The position numbers were made by a program, and so were the translations under genes. Positions 25,116 to 34,589 of a stretch of DNA of 64,000 nt are shown one piece after another. The notes beneath the pieces are model-generated. The model saw only the letters and a list, made by a program, of their open reading frames with translations, had not been told where the DNA came from and made no database searches. The DNA is from JBNJGB01 sp051747385 (lineage in GTDB: Bacteria; Myxococcota_A; UBA9042; PHBI01; JACKFB01): assembly GCA_051747385.1 (NCBI GenBank), contig JBNJGB010000009.1, forward strand, positions 124,001 through 188,000, given 5' to 3'. Each line of letters opens with the position of its first letter. Positions within the stretch are counted from its first letter, which is position 1.

Positions 25116-25865
25116 GTGAAGACAAGCATGCGAGCCATCCTCGGGGCGCTCGTCGTCGGCGTGGTCGCGGGCTCGGTGGGGGCGACCCCGCCGGACGCCT
25201 CGTCCGCGACGGACGGCGAGATCGGCCCCGCGCCTCCGCGGTGCGCCCCGGACTCCGAGCGCCCGGACGCGGCGGTGCGCCGGGTCTTCGGAGAGCTGGC
25301 GAGGGCGAGCCGCCTGGACGTCCCCGGGCCCGCCGGCGAGCGGCTGCGGGAGCGCCGGCGGGAGCAGATCGCCGGGCGGAGCGTGGACGTGGACGCCTTC
25401 GCCGCCGCCGCCGTGGGCGAGCCGTGGGAGGAGGCCCCCGGCTGGCAGCGCCGCCGGTGGCGCATCAGCCTGGATGCGCTGCTCCAGAACCGGTACCTGG
25501 AGCGCCTCCGGGACCCCACGGATCACCAGCTCACCGTGGAGGACACGAGCCGGACCTGCGACGGGGCCCTCGTGGACGCCCGCCTGACCCGGCGCCGGGA
25601 CGGCGCCCGGTGGGATCTCCAGCTCGAGCTGCGCTGGAGCGGGGACCGCTGGCGCGCCTGGGACGTGGTCGTGGACGGCGCGAGCCTGGTGGCGACCTAC
25701 CGCAGCCGCTTCGCCCGCATCGCCCGCGCCGACGGCCTGGAGGGGCTGGACCGCCAGCTCACGTCCATCGCGAGGCGCTACGGCGTGGCGCTCCCCGCGC
25801 CACCGCCGCCCCCGCCCGAGGGCGACGTGGAGTCCGCCGAAGCGGTCGACGCCGCGGAGGGCTGA
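25116..25865 (+). CDS. MlaC/Ttg2D-family phospholipid-binding protein (249 aa)
   Basis: Periplasmic carrier of the Mla lipid transport system. A signal peptide (about residues 1-23, ending VGA) precedes the MlaC fold. The diagnostic C-terminal part is WRAWDVVVDGASLVATYRSRFARIARADGLEGLDRQLTSIARRYG, matching the conserved DV-I-G-SLV--YR-QF block of the family. It ends with a Pro-rich tail. Start is GTG 25116 (or ATG 25128). No mlaDEF neighbours are in the window; the divergent plsB gene fits a membrane lipid theme. Confidence 0.78.
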   Translation: MKTSMRAILGALVVGVVAGSVGATPPDASSATDGEIGPAPPRCAPDSERPDAAVRRVFGELARASRLDVPGPAGERLRERRREQIAGRSVDVDAFAAAAVGEPWEEAPGWQRRRWRISLDALLQNRYLERLRDPTDHQLTVEDTSRTCDGALVDARLTRRRDGARWDLQLELRWSGDRWRAWDVVVDGASLVATYRSRFARIARADGLEGLDRQLTSIARRYGVALPAPPPPPPEGDVESAEAVDAAEG

Positions 25866-26226
25866 GCCCCCTCGGCCCTTGCCCATGCCCGACGGAGCGA
25901 CTCCCGCCGGGATATCCGCTTCGCGGGCGGGGACGCCTGTCCATTGGTCACAAGTCGTCGAGAGCCCGCGAATCGTGGTCGTGGACGCGGACGTGGTCGG
26001 GCTCACCGGGCCCGGCGTTTCGCCCCCATCGGGAGTGGGCTCCGGGACGGGCCGCCTCGTGCCGCCGGGGCCGACGGATCGGGGAGTGACCGCCGCGGAC
26101 GGCGGTTGTACTGCATCTTCCCCATGTCCTCCGCGGCTTTGCGGCTTGGCACCTTGGCGCGAGCCCTTCGGTGCTGGGGAGACGTGTATGATCGACAGGC
26201 GGGGACGCCCGCGGTCCCTGGCGGTG
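25866..26226. repeat. Composite dispersed repeat (25874-26200)
   Basis: Contains the CCCTTGCCCATGCCC start and GGAGCGACTCC block, then the CGAGAGCCCGCGAA-CGTGG-hexamer tract (25959-25999), a spacer with GCCC/GGGC stems, and a CTTTGCGGCTTGGCACCTTGGCGCGAGCCC tail ending near GTATGATCGACAGGC (26200). The same order, tract-spacer-tail, recurs at 50087-50345, so this is one composite unit. No gene seen. Confidence 0.65.
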
Positions 26227-27618
26227 CTACTGCAGCTCGTCCATGTCGTCCGCTCCCCCGCCGGCGCCGGAGGCTGCGAGCAGCGCGGCCACGTCCACGC
26301 CCTCCATGGCCTCCCGGTCGCGGCCGTACACGTCGGGGTGCGCCACCAGGCGACCGTCCTCGTCGACGGTCAGGGTCTGATAGACGAGGTGTATGGGCAC
26401 CGGGGCCTCCAAGGGGATCGACCTCGTCTCGCCGGCTTCGAGCAGCCCCCGGAGGTGCTCGGCCCGCTCCGGGAGCAGCCAGCGGGCCAGTGCCAGCGCG
26501 TCTCCGAGGCGGACGCATCCGTGGGAGCGCAGGCGCGTCTCCGCGGCGAACGCGGCCCGGTGCGGCGTGTCGTGGAGGTAGACCCCGCCGGTGCCGGGCA
26601 GGGGCAGCTTCAGGCGGCCCAGGGGGTTGTGGCGGCCCGCCAGTCGGAGCACGCGCCAGCGGCCGTCCGGCAGCACCTCGACGCGATAGCCCCGGTCGCG
26701 CAACAGGCCGGGCAGATCGTTCACGGCGGGCCGAAGCTCCTCCTCGACGATCCGGCGTGGCACGGCCCACGTGGGGTGCACCACGACCCGCTCGACGACG
26801 GTCGACACGCTGGGCGTGGCGTTGTCCTCGTCCGCGCGGCCGACCACCACGTCCATCTCGAGGGCGGGCGCGTCGTCGCTCTCCGCCAGGAGGTGCTGGC
26901 GGTTCAGGTGCACCAGCACCCGGCGGCCCTGGTCGCTGCGCATCTCCAGGTCCCGCCAGCGCTGCAGGGCGACGGCCACCCGCGCGGGGAGGACCTCGAG
27001 GCCCTCGTTGAGCCGGACCCGCGTGAGGTCGTCGAGCCAGGTGGTGACGGGCAGGTCGTGGGCCTGCTGCCAGCGCCACAGGGCGCGCTTCAGCCCAGGA
27101 TCCCAGTATCGGGCGTGCCGGCCGGCGGGATCTCCGGCCTCGTAGCCCTCGAGGGCCAGCCGCCGGCGGAGCGTCCGCACCTCGTCGGCCGTGCTGCCCG
27201 CCCGGATCCGGTAGGGGGTCGCGGGGAGCCGGGGCGGGTCGTCCGCGAGCGCCGCCCGCAGTCGCCCCATGGCGTCCACCAGGGCCCGGTAGCGCCGGTG
27301 CCGGGGGACGAGCCTCTCGACGGCCGGGGCGAGGGGCCGCGCGTTCACCAGGGCCTCGACGCTGTCGTCCCCGCGCGTCGACGGGGGCGCGAACCGCCGG
27401 GCGAGGCGCGCTGCGAGGGTCTCCCACGCCGCGTGGGGCGTGTCCGCGGCCGGCACCTCGACGGGCGGCAGGCCGTGGCCGGGCAGGTCCTCGGCCAGGG
27501 CGGTCAGACGGCGGCGATCCTCGGCGGCCACGGGGGGCGGCCCGGATCCCTCGGCGGAGTCCGGTGCAGGCGCCGCGACGAGGACGGCCGAGGCGACCAG
27601 GAGCAGGGGCGCGGCCAT
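26227..27618 (-). CDS. L,D-transpeptidase, YcbB-like (YkuD domain, 463 aa)
   Basis: Exported peptidoglycan cross-linking enzyme. A signal peptide (about 1-22) is followed by a region with a putative peptidoglycan-binding segment (IRAGSTADEVRTLRRRLALEGY...WDPGLKRALWRWQQAHDLP). The YkuD catalytic part follows: VVHPTWAVPRRI, VYLHDTPHRAAF and RLRSHGCVRLGDALALA with the catalytic Cys near residue 362. This domain order is that of YcbB (LdtD). It follows the quinone oxidoreductase gene by 4 bases on the same strand. Confidence 0.9.
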   Translation of the reverse strand: MAAPLLLVASAVLVAAPAPDSAEGSGPPPVAAEDRRRLTALAEDLPGHGLPPVEVPAADTPHAAWETLAARLARRFAPPSTRGDDSVEALVNARPLAPAVERLVPRHRRYRALVDAMGRLRAALADDPPRLPATPYRIRAGSTADEVRTLRRRLALEGYEAGDPAGRHARYWDPGLKRALWRWQQAHDLPVTTWLDDLTRVRLNEGLEVLPARVAVALQRWRDLEMRSDQGRRVLVHLNRQHLLAESDDAPALEMDVVVGRADEDNATPSVSTVVERVVVHPTWAVPRRIVEEELRPAVNDLPGLLRDRGYRVEVLPDGRWRVLRLAGRHNPLGRLKLPLPGTGGVYLHDTPHRAAFAAETRLRSHGCVRLGDALALARWLLPERAEHLRGLLEAGETRSIPLEAPVPIHLVYQTLTVDEDGRLVAHPDVYGRDREAMEGVDVAALLAASGAGGGADDMDELQ

Positions 27619-27622
27619 GGGC

Positions 27623-28612
27623 TCAAGCGTGCTCCAGGACGATCTTGCCCGTGTTGGCGTTGTCCTCCATCACCCGGTGGGCCTCGGCGACGTCCGCCCA
27701 GGGCACGACCCGGTCGATGACGGGGTGAAGCCGCGGCGCGTCTCCCTCGAACAGGGGGACCATGCGATCCTCGAACGCCCGCGCGACGGCGACCTTCTCC
27801 TCCATCGGGCGGCTCCGCAGGACGGTGCCTCGCAGCCGCAGGCGCTTCGCCAGGAGGTGCCCCAGGGAGATCTCGGCCTTCGGGCCCCCCATCAGGCCCA
27901 CGAGGATCAGCGCGCCGGTGGGCCGGAGGCACCGCATCATGGAGCCGAGGCCCGGGCCGCCCACGAGGTCCACCGCCACCGCGGCCTTCGCCCCGTCGGT
28001 GGCCTCCTTGACCACGTTCGGCAGGTCGGCGCTCGTGCCCTGGACGGCCACGTCCAGGCCCAGCTCCTTCGCGCGCTCGCACTTCGCCGCGGTCCTGCTG
28101 CTGCCGACGCTGCGGGCGCCGATGGCCCGCGCGATCTGGACCGCGGCCGTGGCCACGCCGCTTCCGGCCGCGTTGACGACCATCCACTGGCCCGGGCCCA
28201 GGCCGCCCTGGAGCATCATCGCGTCGAAGGCCGTGATGAAGGCCTCCGGGACGGCGGCCGCGTCGGTGGCGGACATGCCGTCGGGCACGCGCACCGCCTC
28301 CCGCTCGTGGAGCACGGCCTGCTCGGCGCAGGCGGCGCCGCCGACCACGCCCATCACCCGGTCGCCCTCCTCGAACCGCGTGACGTGTTCGCCGCAGGCG
28401 ACGACGCGGCCCGCGAGCTCGAGGCCGGGGATCTCCTGGGGGAACCCGGGCGGGGCCGGGTACAGCCCGCGCCGCTGCAGGAGATCCGCCCGGTTCAGGG
28501 CGGAGGCCTCGACCCGGACCAGGACGTCGAACGGCCCGGGTGTCGGATCGGGGACCTCCCTCAGGGCGAGGACCTCGGGACCTCCTTGCTCCGTGATCAC
28601 GACCGCGCGCAT
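27623..28612 (-). CDS. NAD(P)H quinone oxidoreductase, PIG3-like zinc-independent MDR (329 aa)
   Basis: Medium-chain reductase of the quinone oxidoreductase branch. MRAVVITEQGGPEVLALREVPDP is the typical N-terminus, ALNRADLLQRRGLYP the substrate-side motif, and AAGSGVATAAVQIARAIGA the cofactor-binding Rossmann turn. No structural zinc Cys cluster is present. GGAGGTGAGG lies just before the ATG. Likely cytoplasmic one- or two-electron reduction of quinones or enones. Apparent two-gene operon with the L,D-transpeptidase, without obvious functional link. Confidence 0.9.
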   Translation of the reverse strand: MRAVVITEQGGPEVLALREVPDPTPGPFDVLVRVEASALNRADLLQRRGLYPAPPGFPQEIPGLELAGRVVACGEHVTRFEEGDRVMGVVGGAACAEQAVLHEREAVRVPDGMSATDAAAVPEAFITAFDAMMLQGGLGPGQWMVVNAAGSGVATAAVQIARAIGARSVGSSRTAAKCERAKELGLDVAVQGTSADLPNVVKEATDGAKAAVAVDLVGGPGLGSMMRCLRPTGALILVGLMGGPKAEISLGHLLAKRLRLRGTVLRSRPMEEKVAVARAFEDRMVPLFEGDAPRLHPVIDRVVPWADVAEAHRVMEDNANTGKIVLEHA

Positions 28613-28986
28613 GGCCTCACCTCCTGGACCGTCGTCGGCGCGCAGGATGCCGCGCGGAGGTCACGTCGGACAAGCCCCGTCCCCGGCCGGTGTGGATCCC
28701 GATCGCGGATCGGGCCGCCGCGTTCACGCCGAGGGCGTCTCCCGTCGCGTGGACGCAGGCGCTGGGCTTGCTGCCGGTGTCGACGGGCCCTGGATCGGGC
28801 GGGCACGGCGTGCAGCTACGTCGCGTAGAAATCGAGCTCCGAAATGGGGCGGGCCCGACATCCGAGATTCCGCCTCATGGGACCTCCGCGCGCAGCCATC
28901 GACGTCGACCCCCGCCGGTAGGTGGGCCAAGAACCTGATACGCTCGACGTCATGAAACGCCCGACCCGTCCCGATTTCCTGGCCCC
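28613..28986. other. Intergenic divergent region with a 32-bp dispersed repeat (28665-28696)
   Basis: The 32-bp block starting GTCGGACAAGCCCCGTCC is 31/32 identical to 31979-32010, which forms the 3' end of dsbD. A 12-codon open frame starting ATG 28952 ends in ATGA overlapping the next gene's ATG. CTGATACG at 28936-28943 could be a -10. Nothing else recognised. Confidence 0.4.
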
Positions 28987-30123
28987 ATGAGCGTGGAGCC
29001 CTGCCGGACCCCGGAGCACCCGCGATGTCGGGAGCCGGCTCGACGACGTGCGGCAGCCACCGCAGCGAGGCGGCTCTCCGCTCCTCTCGACGAGGCCTGC
29101 TTCGCCGCGCTCCTGCTCTGTCTGCTGGCCCAGCCGGCGTTCGCCGCAGGACCGCCAGCCGGTCCATTCCGGGACGTCTCCCTCGGCGAGGGCGCCTACC
29201 CGTGCGGGATCCGCGGCAGCGGGGAGCTGGTGTGCTGGGGCTCGGGTACCCTCGACGGGAACCGCAGGACCGACCCGGGCCCCTACGAGGCAGTGGCCAG
29301 TGGCATGGGGCACGTCTGCGTGCTACGGGCGGAGGGCACGGTGGCATGTTGGGGCGCGGGTCGCATGGCTGATGTCGAGGCACCCGACGGCCGATTCACC
29401 TCGATCGCCTCGGGGCAGACCCAGACGTGCGCCCTGGACGAGCAGGGCGAGGCGACCTGCTGGAGCGCGCGCGGACTGCCGACGACCCCGCCTCCCGACG
29501 GCCGGTTCACCCGACTCGCGGTCGGACAGTACACGGCGTGTGGCGTCCGGGAGGAGGGCACCGTGACCTGCTGGGGTGGCGGGCCGGGCCGGATGCCGGA
29601 CCCCGCGACGGTCGAGGACGCGAGGGGCGTCGCGGTCGGACAGCTCACGGCGTGCGTCGTCGCTGCCTCGGGAGAGCTCGTCTGCAGCGGCGAGTCGGGC
29701 GTCGAGCCTCCCGAGGGTCGCTTCCGGACCGTCCGCGCGGCGGGCCCGCGCTGGTGTGCCCTCGCGGAGAGCGACGGTGTCCGTTGCTGGCAGGAGCGAA
29801 CCGGCGAGGTGCACGAACTGGAGGGTGATTTCACTGCCGCGGTCCCCGGTCAGGCCATGTTCTGCGGACTCTCCGAGGGCAGCCTGGTATGTCGCGACTG
29901 GTCGGGCCGGCCCATGGAGGCGCCGGCGGACGGGGCCGCGGAAGGCGGAGTCGTGGGCCAGGAGGGCGCCCGAGAGGTGGAGGGCACGAGCGTCTTGTGG
30001 ACGCTGCTGGCCCTGCTGGGCTTGGCGGTCGTCGGAGGGGCCGCCGCCCGGGCCCGCCACTCCCGGAGGGACCGGAGACGACCGCACGGACCTGACACGA
30101 CCGGAGGTCCGACGTCGGGGTGA
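28987..30123 (+). CDS. Secreted RCC1-like repeat protein with C-terminal membrane helix (378 aa)
   Basis: After a long basic N-terminus and a hydrophobic export segment (about residues 38-54, ending AFAAGP), the chain has six or seven repeats of about 37 residues built as CALDEQGEATCW, CGVREEGTVTCWGGG, CVLRAEGTVACWG and so on, each with a Cys pair. This is the bacterial RCC1-like beta-propeller pattern seen in secreted myxobacterial proteins. A hydrophobic helix (SVLWTLLALLGLAVVGGAAA) and a basic tail end the protein, suggesting anchoring. No catalytic motif. The ATG overlaps a 12-codon upstream frame. Confidence 0.72.
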   Translation: MSVEPCRTPEHPRCREPARRRAAATAARRLSAPLDEACFAALLLCLLAQPAFAAGPPAGPFRDVSLGEGAYPCGIRGSGELVCWGSGTLDGNRRTDPGPYEAVASGMGHVCVLRAEGTVACWGAGRMADVEAPDGRFTSIASGQTQTCALDEQGEATCWSARGLPTTPPPDGRFTRLAVGQYTACGVREEGTVTCWGGGPGRMPDPATVEDARGVAVGQLTACVVAASGELVCSGESGVEPPEGRFRTVRAAGPRWCALAESDGVRCWQERTGEVHELEGDFTAAVPGQAMFCGLSEGSLVCRDWSGRPMEAPADGAAEGGVVGQEGAREVEGTSVLWTLLALLGLAVVGGAAARARHSRRDRRRPHGPDTTGGPTSG

Positions 30124-30167
30124 CCGCGGGCATGGCCTGGCCCTCCTTCCGATGGCCTAGCCGCGCG

Positions 30168-31073
30168 TCAGCGCCGGTCCGCCTCCACCTGCAGGACGCC
30201 ACGCTTCGGGTCGTAGGTCCCCTGCAGGCCGATCTCGGTGTGCTCGTCGCCGCAGCGGAGCTCGCCCGGCTTCCAGCGCCAGCCGTCGGGCCTGGCGAGC
30301 GCGGGGACGGGCGCCCACAGACCGGCGTGGGCCGCGGCCTCCTCCCCGGTGAGGGCCTCCTCGGGTCCCTGGTGCCGGCTCCGCCAGCGGGCCCAGCGGG
30401 CAGCGTCCCGCTCCCCGGGGAGGAGCCTCTGCCGGAGGGAAACGGCCACACCGTCCTCGAAGCGGAGCTCCACGTCGAGGCGGAAGGGCGTGTAGCCGTC
30501 TTTCGCCGCCGGCTCCGTCGGAGCGCCCAGGAGGGCCGCGACCTCCTGCCGGCTCCGGCCGAGGGCACGGCACGGCGGCACGGCGTCTTCCTCCGGTGCG
30601 AACGGATCCCGGTAGGTCCTCCGAATGTGACGGCGGATGTCCTCGACGTGCTCCGCTGCCACGCAGATGGGGGCATCGACGGGCTTGCGTGTACAATCGT
30701 CGATCTTCGCTCCGTCCTCTCCGTCCTCGAAGAACGCCGTGCACACGCCTTCGACGCAGCGGGGCTCCGCGACCTCGGGGCCCGCGCAGCCGTCCTCGCA
30801 GTCGTCCCAGAGCCGGCTAGCCCACCGTCGGCTCACCGCTCCGTACCGGCACGTGTTCACGCAGTTGGCGTCCACGTCGCACCGGAAGCGGGCCTCGTCG
30901 GTGGGCACGAGTTCCCCGTCACAGGCCGGCTCCGGCGCCGGGTCGGCCTCCGGCGTCGCCCGGGCGCGAGCCGGAGGCGGCTGCTCTGAGACCGGGGGCG
31001 CGGGCGGATGTTCCGGCTCGGCGCGGCATCCGACGAGGAGGGCGGCGATCGATGCGAGGAGTGCGAGGCGCAT
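30168..31073 (-). CDS. Cys-rich lipoprotein of unknown function (301 aa)
   Basis: The lipobox LLVGC puts the acylated cysteine at residue 16, followed by a Pro/Ala-rich linker to about residue 45. The middle contains clustered cysteines (CDVDANCVNTCRYGAVS, CEDGCAGPEVAEPRCVEGVC) like small disulfide-rich modules of secreted myxobacterial proteins. The C-terminal half has no family I recognise. It is convergent with the RCC1-like gene and divergent from the next gene. Outer-membrane or periplasmic location is inferred. Confidence 0.7.
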   Translation of the reverse strand: MRLALLASIAALLVGCRAEPEHPPAPPVSEQPPPARARATPEADPAPEPACDGELVPTDEARFRCDVDANCVNTCRYGAVSRRWASRLWDDCEDGCAGPEVAEPRCVEGVCTAFFEDGEDGAKIDDCTRKPVDAPICVAAEHVEDIRRHIRRTYRDPFAPEEDAVPPCRALGRSRQEVAALLGAPTEPAAKDGYTPFRLDVELRFEDGVAVSLRQRLLPGERDAARWARWRSRHQGPEEALTGEEAAAHAGLWAPVPALARPDGWRWKPGELRCGDEHTEIGLQGTYDPKRGVLQVEADRR

Positions 31074-31146
31074 GGGGCCCGCAGTCTACGCCGGGCCACG
31101 AACGTCTCGCCAGCCGTGCGTCGCCGATCATGGTACCGTGGAGCCC

Positions 31147-31890
31147 ATGGACGCAATAGACGCCCTCTTCGCCCGCTTTCGCGCGCACGTCGGCCGGGGA
31201 GCTGTTCACTGCGAGGACGTCGGAGACGTCCTGTCGGGCTTCGGCTCCGGCGACGTCGACCTGGCCGTGTCGTCGGTCTGCGACCTCGCAGCCGATGCGC
31301 TGGTCGAGGACGACGGCTTCTGGGAGCTGGCCGAGGAGGCGCTCCGGGCCATCGGCGAAGACGCTTCGTGGATCCACCAGCAGCACTCCCGTTCCAGGTA
31401 CCTCGCGGCGGCCGGGGGCTTCTGTCGCGTCTGGCTCGGCCCGAGCGGGGACCCGATGATCCGCTCTCGGGGACCGTACGAGGGGGGACCGCCCGTCCCC
31501 TTGGGGCGGCGGGAGGTCGTCGCCCTGGCAGATCACCTGGACCGGCTCGCCGGGGACCGGAGCACGACGGACGATCGGGAGCGATCCTCGCCGCCCTGGG
31601 GCCTGGAACTCGACGAGACGGGTCGACTCCTCCTGAGCGTCGCGGAGACGTCCCTCTCACCGGGCGAGGCTCGCAGACTCGCAGCGGAGCTTCGGGCCTA
31701 CGAGCCGGTGATTCACCAGCCGGGGGCGCTCGATGCCGAGTCGATGGTGCCGCCGCCGGGGGAGCCGGCCACCATCCAGCGCGCTCGCGCCGAGTGGCAG
31801 GACGGTAGGCGGGCCGCGGCCGTCCGCACCTGGCGCCGAGCGACCGGGGCCACCCTCGCCGAGGCGAAGCACGCCCTGGAGACGTCCTGA
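31147..31890 (+). CDS. Hypothetical protein with C-terminal L7/L12-like segment (247 aa)
   Basis: No signal peptide. The N-terminal 200 residues are acidic and not recognised. The last 35 residues, WQDGRRAAAVRTWRRATGATLAEAKHALE, resemble the C-terminal domain of ribosomal protein L7/L12 (GxKIxAIKLYRExTGxGLKEAKxxVE), a motif also found as a short domain in other proteins. Start is ATG 31147 (GTG 31138 possible). A cytoplasmic regulatory or binding role is only a guess. Confidence 0.6.
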   Translation: MDAIDALFARFRAHVGRGAVHCEDVGDVLSGFGSGDVDLAVSSVCDLAADALVEDDGFWELAEEALRAIGEDASWIHQQHSRSRYLAAAGGFCRVWLGPSGDPMIRSRGPYEGGPPVPLGRREVVALADHLDRLAGDRSTTDDRERSSPPWGLELDETGRLLLSVAETSLSPGEARRLAAELRAYEPVIHQPGALDAESMVPPPGEPATIQRARAEWQDGRRAAAVRTWRRATGATLAEAKHALETS

Positions 31891-31974
31891 GGGCGCGGTT
31901 CGGGGAAACCGTCCGGGCGGATCAGGTCCGCCGTGCCGGGCCCGCCGCATCCACGGTGGAGTCGACGCCGGACC

Positions 31975-34353
31975 TCATGTCGGACAAGCCCCGTCCCCGG
32001 CCGGGGTGGACTCCTCCAGGCCGTCCAGGAGGGCCGCCTTCGTCAGCACCTCGGGGAGCAGCATCGGCTCCCCGGGCCGCCCCGCGGGCAGGATGACGTA
32101 CATGGGCACGCCCGGCCGCTGGAAGCGCTCCAGCCACTCCGTGATCTTCGGATCCTCGTTGGTGTAGTCCGCGCGGACCGGGACGACGCAGGTGTCGCTC
32201 AGGGCGCCCTTGACCAGGTCCGTGTTGATGACGGTGCGCTCGTAGACCTTGCAGGTGACGCACCAGTCGGCGGTGAAGTCGATGAAGACCGTCTTGCCCT
32301 CGGCGGCCAGAGCTTCCACGTCGATGGAGGTGAAGTCCCGCCACGGGATCTCGCCCTCGGCCACCGCCGCGGGCTGGTCACCCGGGCTCCCGGTCGGCCG
32401 ATCGAAGTGCAGGAGCTGCCAGCCGCCTACCGCCGCGACGGCGACGGCCGTGATCGCCGAGATCCAGCGGGTCCGCGCGGCGCGCTCCAGGCCGCCCCAG
32501 TGGCCGTAGATCCAGGCTGCGAGCGCCAGCACGGCGAGGAAGCCCAGGTAGTGGACCAGGGCCGCGCGCGTGACCTGGGCGGCCAGCACGTCCACGAGCC
32601 AGACGGTCGTCGCGACGAGCAGGAAGCCCATGGCCTTCTTGAAGGTGTTCATCCAGGGCCCGGGCTTGGGCATCAGGTCCGCCCAGCGGGGCAGGGCCGC
32701 GAGCAGCAGGAACGGGAAGGCGAGCCCGAAGCCGATCATGAGCAAAAAGCCCAGCAGGACGGCCGGCGGCTGCGACATGGCGAAGCCCAGGGCCGGCGCC
32801 AGGAACGGGGCGGTGCACGGGGTGGCGAGGATCGTCGCCAGCACGCCGTTCATGAAGGATCCGCCGTAGCCGTGCCGCGAGGCCGCCGCCGCGTTCAGCT
32901 TGTGGGAGCCCGGCGCCTGGATCTCGAAGACGCCGAAGAGGCTCAGCCCGAAGGTGAACACGATGGCGCCCATGGCCGCCACGAACATGGGGTTCTGGAA
33001 CTGGAAGCCCCAGCCCACCAGCTTGCCCGAGGTCTTCAGGGCGATGACCAGGACGGCCAGGAAGGCGAAGGACAGCAGGATGCCGACCGTGTAGGAGAGC
33101 CCGTGCCTCCAGATGCGGCTCCGGTCGTCGTCGGCCTGCTGCACGAGGCCCAGGATCTTGATGGACAGGACCGGCAGGACGCAGGGCATGACGTTGAGGA
33201 TCAGCCCGCCCAGGAAGGCGAAGAGCAGCATGAGGGCCATGGAGGGGCCCTCGCCCGGCTCGTCGGAGGGCTGCGTCGCCGCCCCGGCGCTCTGGACGGC
33301 CGCCGGGGTCGGCTCGATGTCCCCGGGCGCCTTGGGGCCGGAGCCGGACGCGGCCTCGGCGTCGGCGAACACGGGGTGATCGCTGCTCACGGCCGTCTGC
33401 CCCTGCTCCATGCGGGGCAGGGGGGCGCCCAGGTGTGCGCGGATCGTCCGGTCGCCGCGCCGGGCCTCGAGCACGCCGTCCAGGCGGGCGCCGCTCCGCG
33501 ACGCGTCCCCGGATGCGCGGCCCTTCACGCGGATCATGGCGCCGCCGTCGGGCACGTGGGTCCCCTCGTCCTCGACGGCGACGCCCAGGGCGTGCAGGCC
33601 GTCGGCGGGCGCGGGGTAGAAGCGCACGTCCTCGAGGGGCGCGCCGGACTCGGGGCCCAGGAGGATGGCCATCTCCCAGGTGTCCCCGGGGGCCACGCCG
33701 CTCACCGACAGGTGCGTGTCGACCTTCAGGTCCTCCGGGAGCGGCCCCGGGATCCGCTCGCCGGCGGCCTCGAACACGGGGCGGTGGTCGCTCGGGCCCG
33801 CGTCGGAGCGCACGTGCAGCGGCAGGCTCAGGCGCGCCGTGCCCGGGATGCAGTTCTCGTGGCAGACGAGCCAGTCGGCGTGGGCCGTCAGGGTGATCGC
33901 CTCGCCCTCCAGGATGTCCGGCGGCGCCGTCACCTCGGTGAAGAGGAGCACGTCCTCCTCGTAGCCGTAGCTGACGATGCCGGAGTCGCTCTCGATGCGC
34001 GTCGGCGTGGGCCACCGCATCCCGCGAAGCTCGAAGCCGTCGGGGGCCTGGAAGCCGATCTCCGTGGGCAGGCCGGTCTCACCCGCGTAGCGCCAGTAGA
34101 CGTGCCAGCCCTCCTCCACCTCGAACAGGACGCCGACGCGGAAGGTCTCACCGGGGACGACGCCGTTCACGTCGGTCATCAGGCGCACGTCCACGTGCTG
34201 CTGGCTGGCCAGGCACGGGTCGCCGGCGTCCGCCTGGCAGGGCGTGTCGACGTCGGCGCAGCAGGGATCAGCGGAGTCGCCCGCGGTCGCCAGGGCCGGG
34301 GGCGACGCGAGCAGCGTCAGGGCGATGAGCAGCGATCGGAGCATACGGTGCAT
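31975..34353 (-). CDS. dsbD: Thiol:disulfide interchange protein DsbD (792 aa)
   Basis: Moves electrons from thioredoxin across the inner membrane to periplasmic reductases. A signal peptide and Cys-rich start are followed by an N-terminal DsbD-alpha-like domain (with DWLVCHENCIPG), a linker, eight-helix transmembrane domain (with MPCVLPVLSIK and TPCTAPFLAPALG, each carrying one redox Cys), and a C-terminal thioredoxin domain with DFTADWCVTCKVYE near residues 690-704. AGGT precedes the ATG. Its last 11 residues are encoded by a 32-bp dispersed repeat (31979-32010), so the C-terminus may have been added by repeat insertion. Confidence 0.93.
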   Translation of the reverse strand: MHRMLRSLLIALTLLASPPALATAGDSADPCCADVDTPCQADAGDPCLASQQHVDVRLMTDVNGVVPGETFRVGVLFEVEEGWHVYWRYAGETGLPTEIGFQAPDGFELRGMRWPTPTRIESDSGIVSYGYEEDVLLFTEVTAPPDILEGEAITLTAHADWLVCHENCIPGTARLSLPLHVRSDAGPSDHRPVFEAAGERIPGPLPEDLKVDTHLSVSGVAPGDTWEMAILLGPESGAPLEDVRFYPAPADGLHALGVAVEDEGTHVPDGGAMIRVKGRASGDASRSGARLDGVLEARRGDRTIRAHLGAPLPRMEQGQTAVSSDHPVFADAEAASGSGPKAPGDIEPTPAAVQSAGAATQPSDEPGEGPSMALMLLFAFLGGLILNVMPCVLPVLSIKILGLVQQADDDRSRIWRHGLSYTVGILLSFAFLAVLVIALKTSGKLVGWGFQFQNPMFVAAMGAIVFTFGLSLFGVFEIQAPGSHKLNAAAASRHGYGGSFMNGVLATILATPCTAPFLAPALGFAMSQPPAVLLGFLLMIGFGLAFPFLLLAALPRWADLMPKPGPWMNTFKKAMGFLLVATTVWLVDVLAAQVTRAALVHYLGFLAVLALAAWIYGHWGGLERAARTRWISAITAVAVAAVGGWQLLHFDRPTGSPGDQPAAVAEGEIPWRDFTSIDVEALAAEGKTVFIDFTADWCVTCKVYERTVINTDLVKGALSDTCVVPVRADYTNEDPKITEWLERFQRPGVPMYVILPAGRPGEPMLLPEVLTKAALLDGLEESTPAGDGACPT
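31979..32010. repeat. 32-bp dispersed repeat overlapping the 3' end of dsbD
   Basis: 31/32 identical to 28665-28696. Here the minus strand of the repeat supplies the codons for the final residues STPAGDGACPT and the stop of DsbD. Confidence 0.7.
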
Positions 34354-34589
34354 GGGACCTCGTCCATGTCGTCAATCGTTACGCGTCGACCCCTATGACG
34401 CAGCGTGCGGGGAGGTTACTCATCGACCCGGGGAGCATCAATGTCGAGGCGTCGCAGAGGCCCGTCTCGGCGGGGGCGGATGTCGCCGGTGGGGACGCCC
34501 GCGCCCGGATTGCATTGGGACCGCCGTCCCCGGCGGGCGATGCCTCCGCGGCCGGCGGCCCGGACGGTGTCGGGGCGGGCCGCCCAGCC

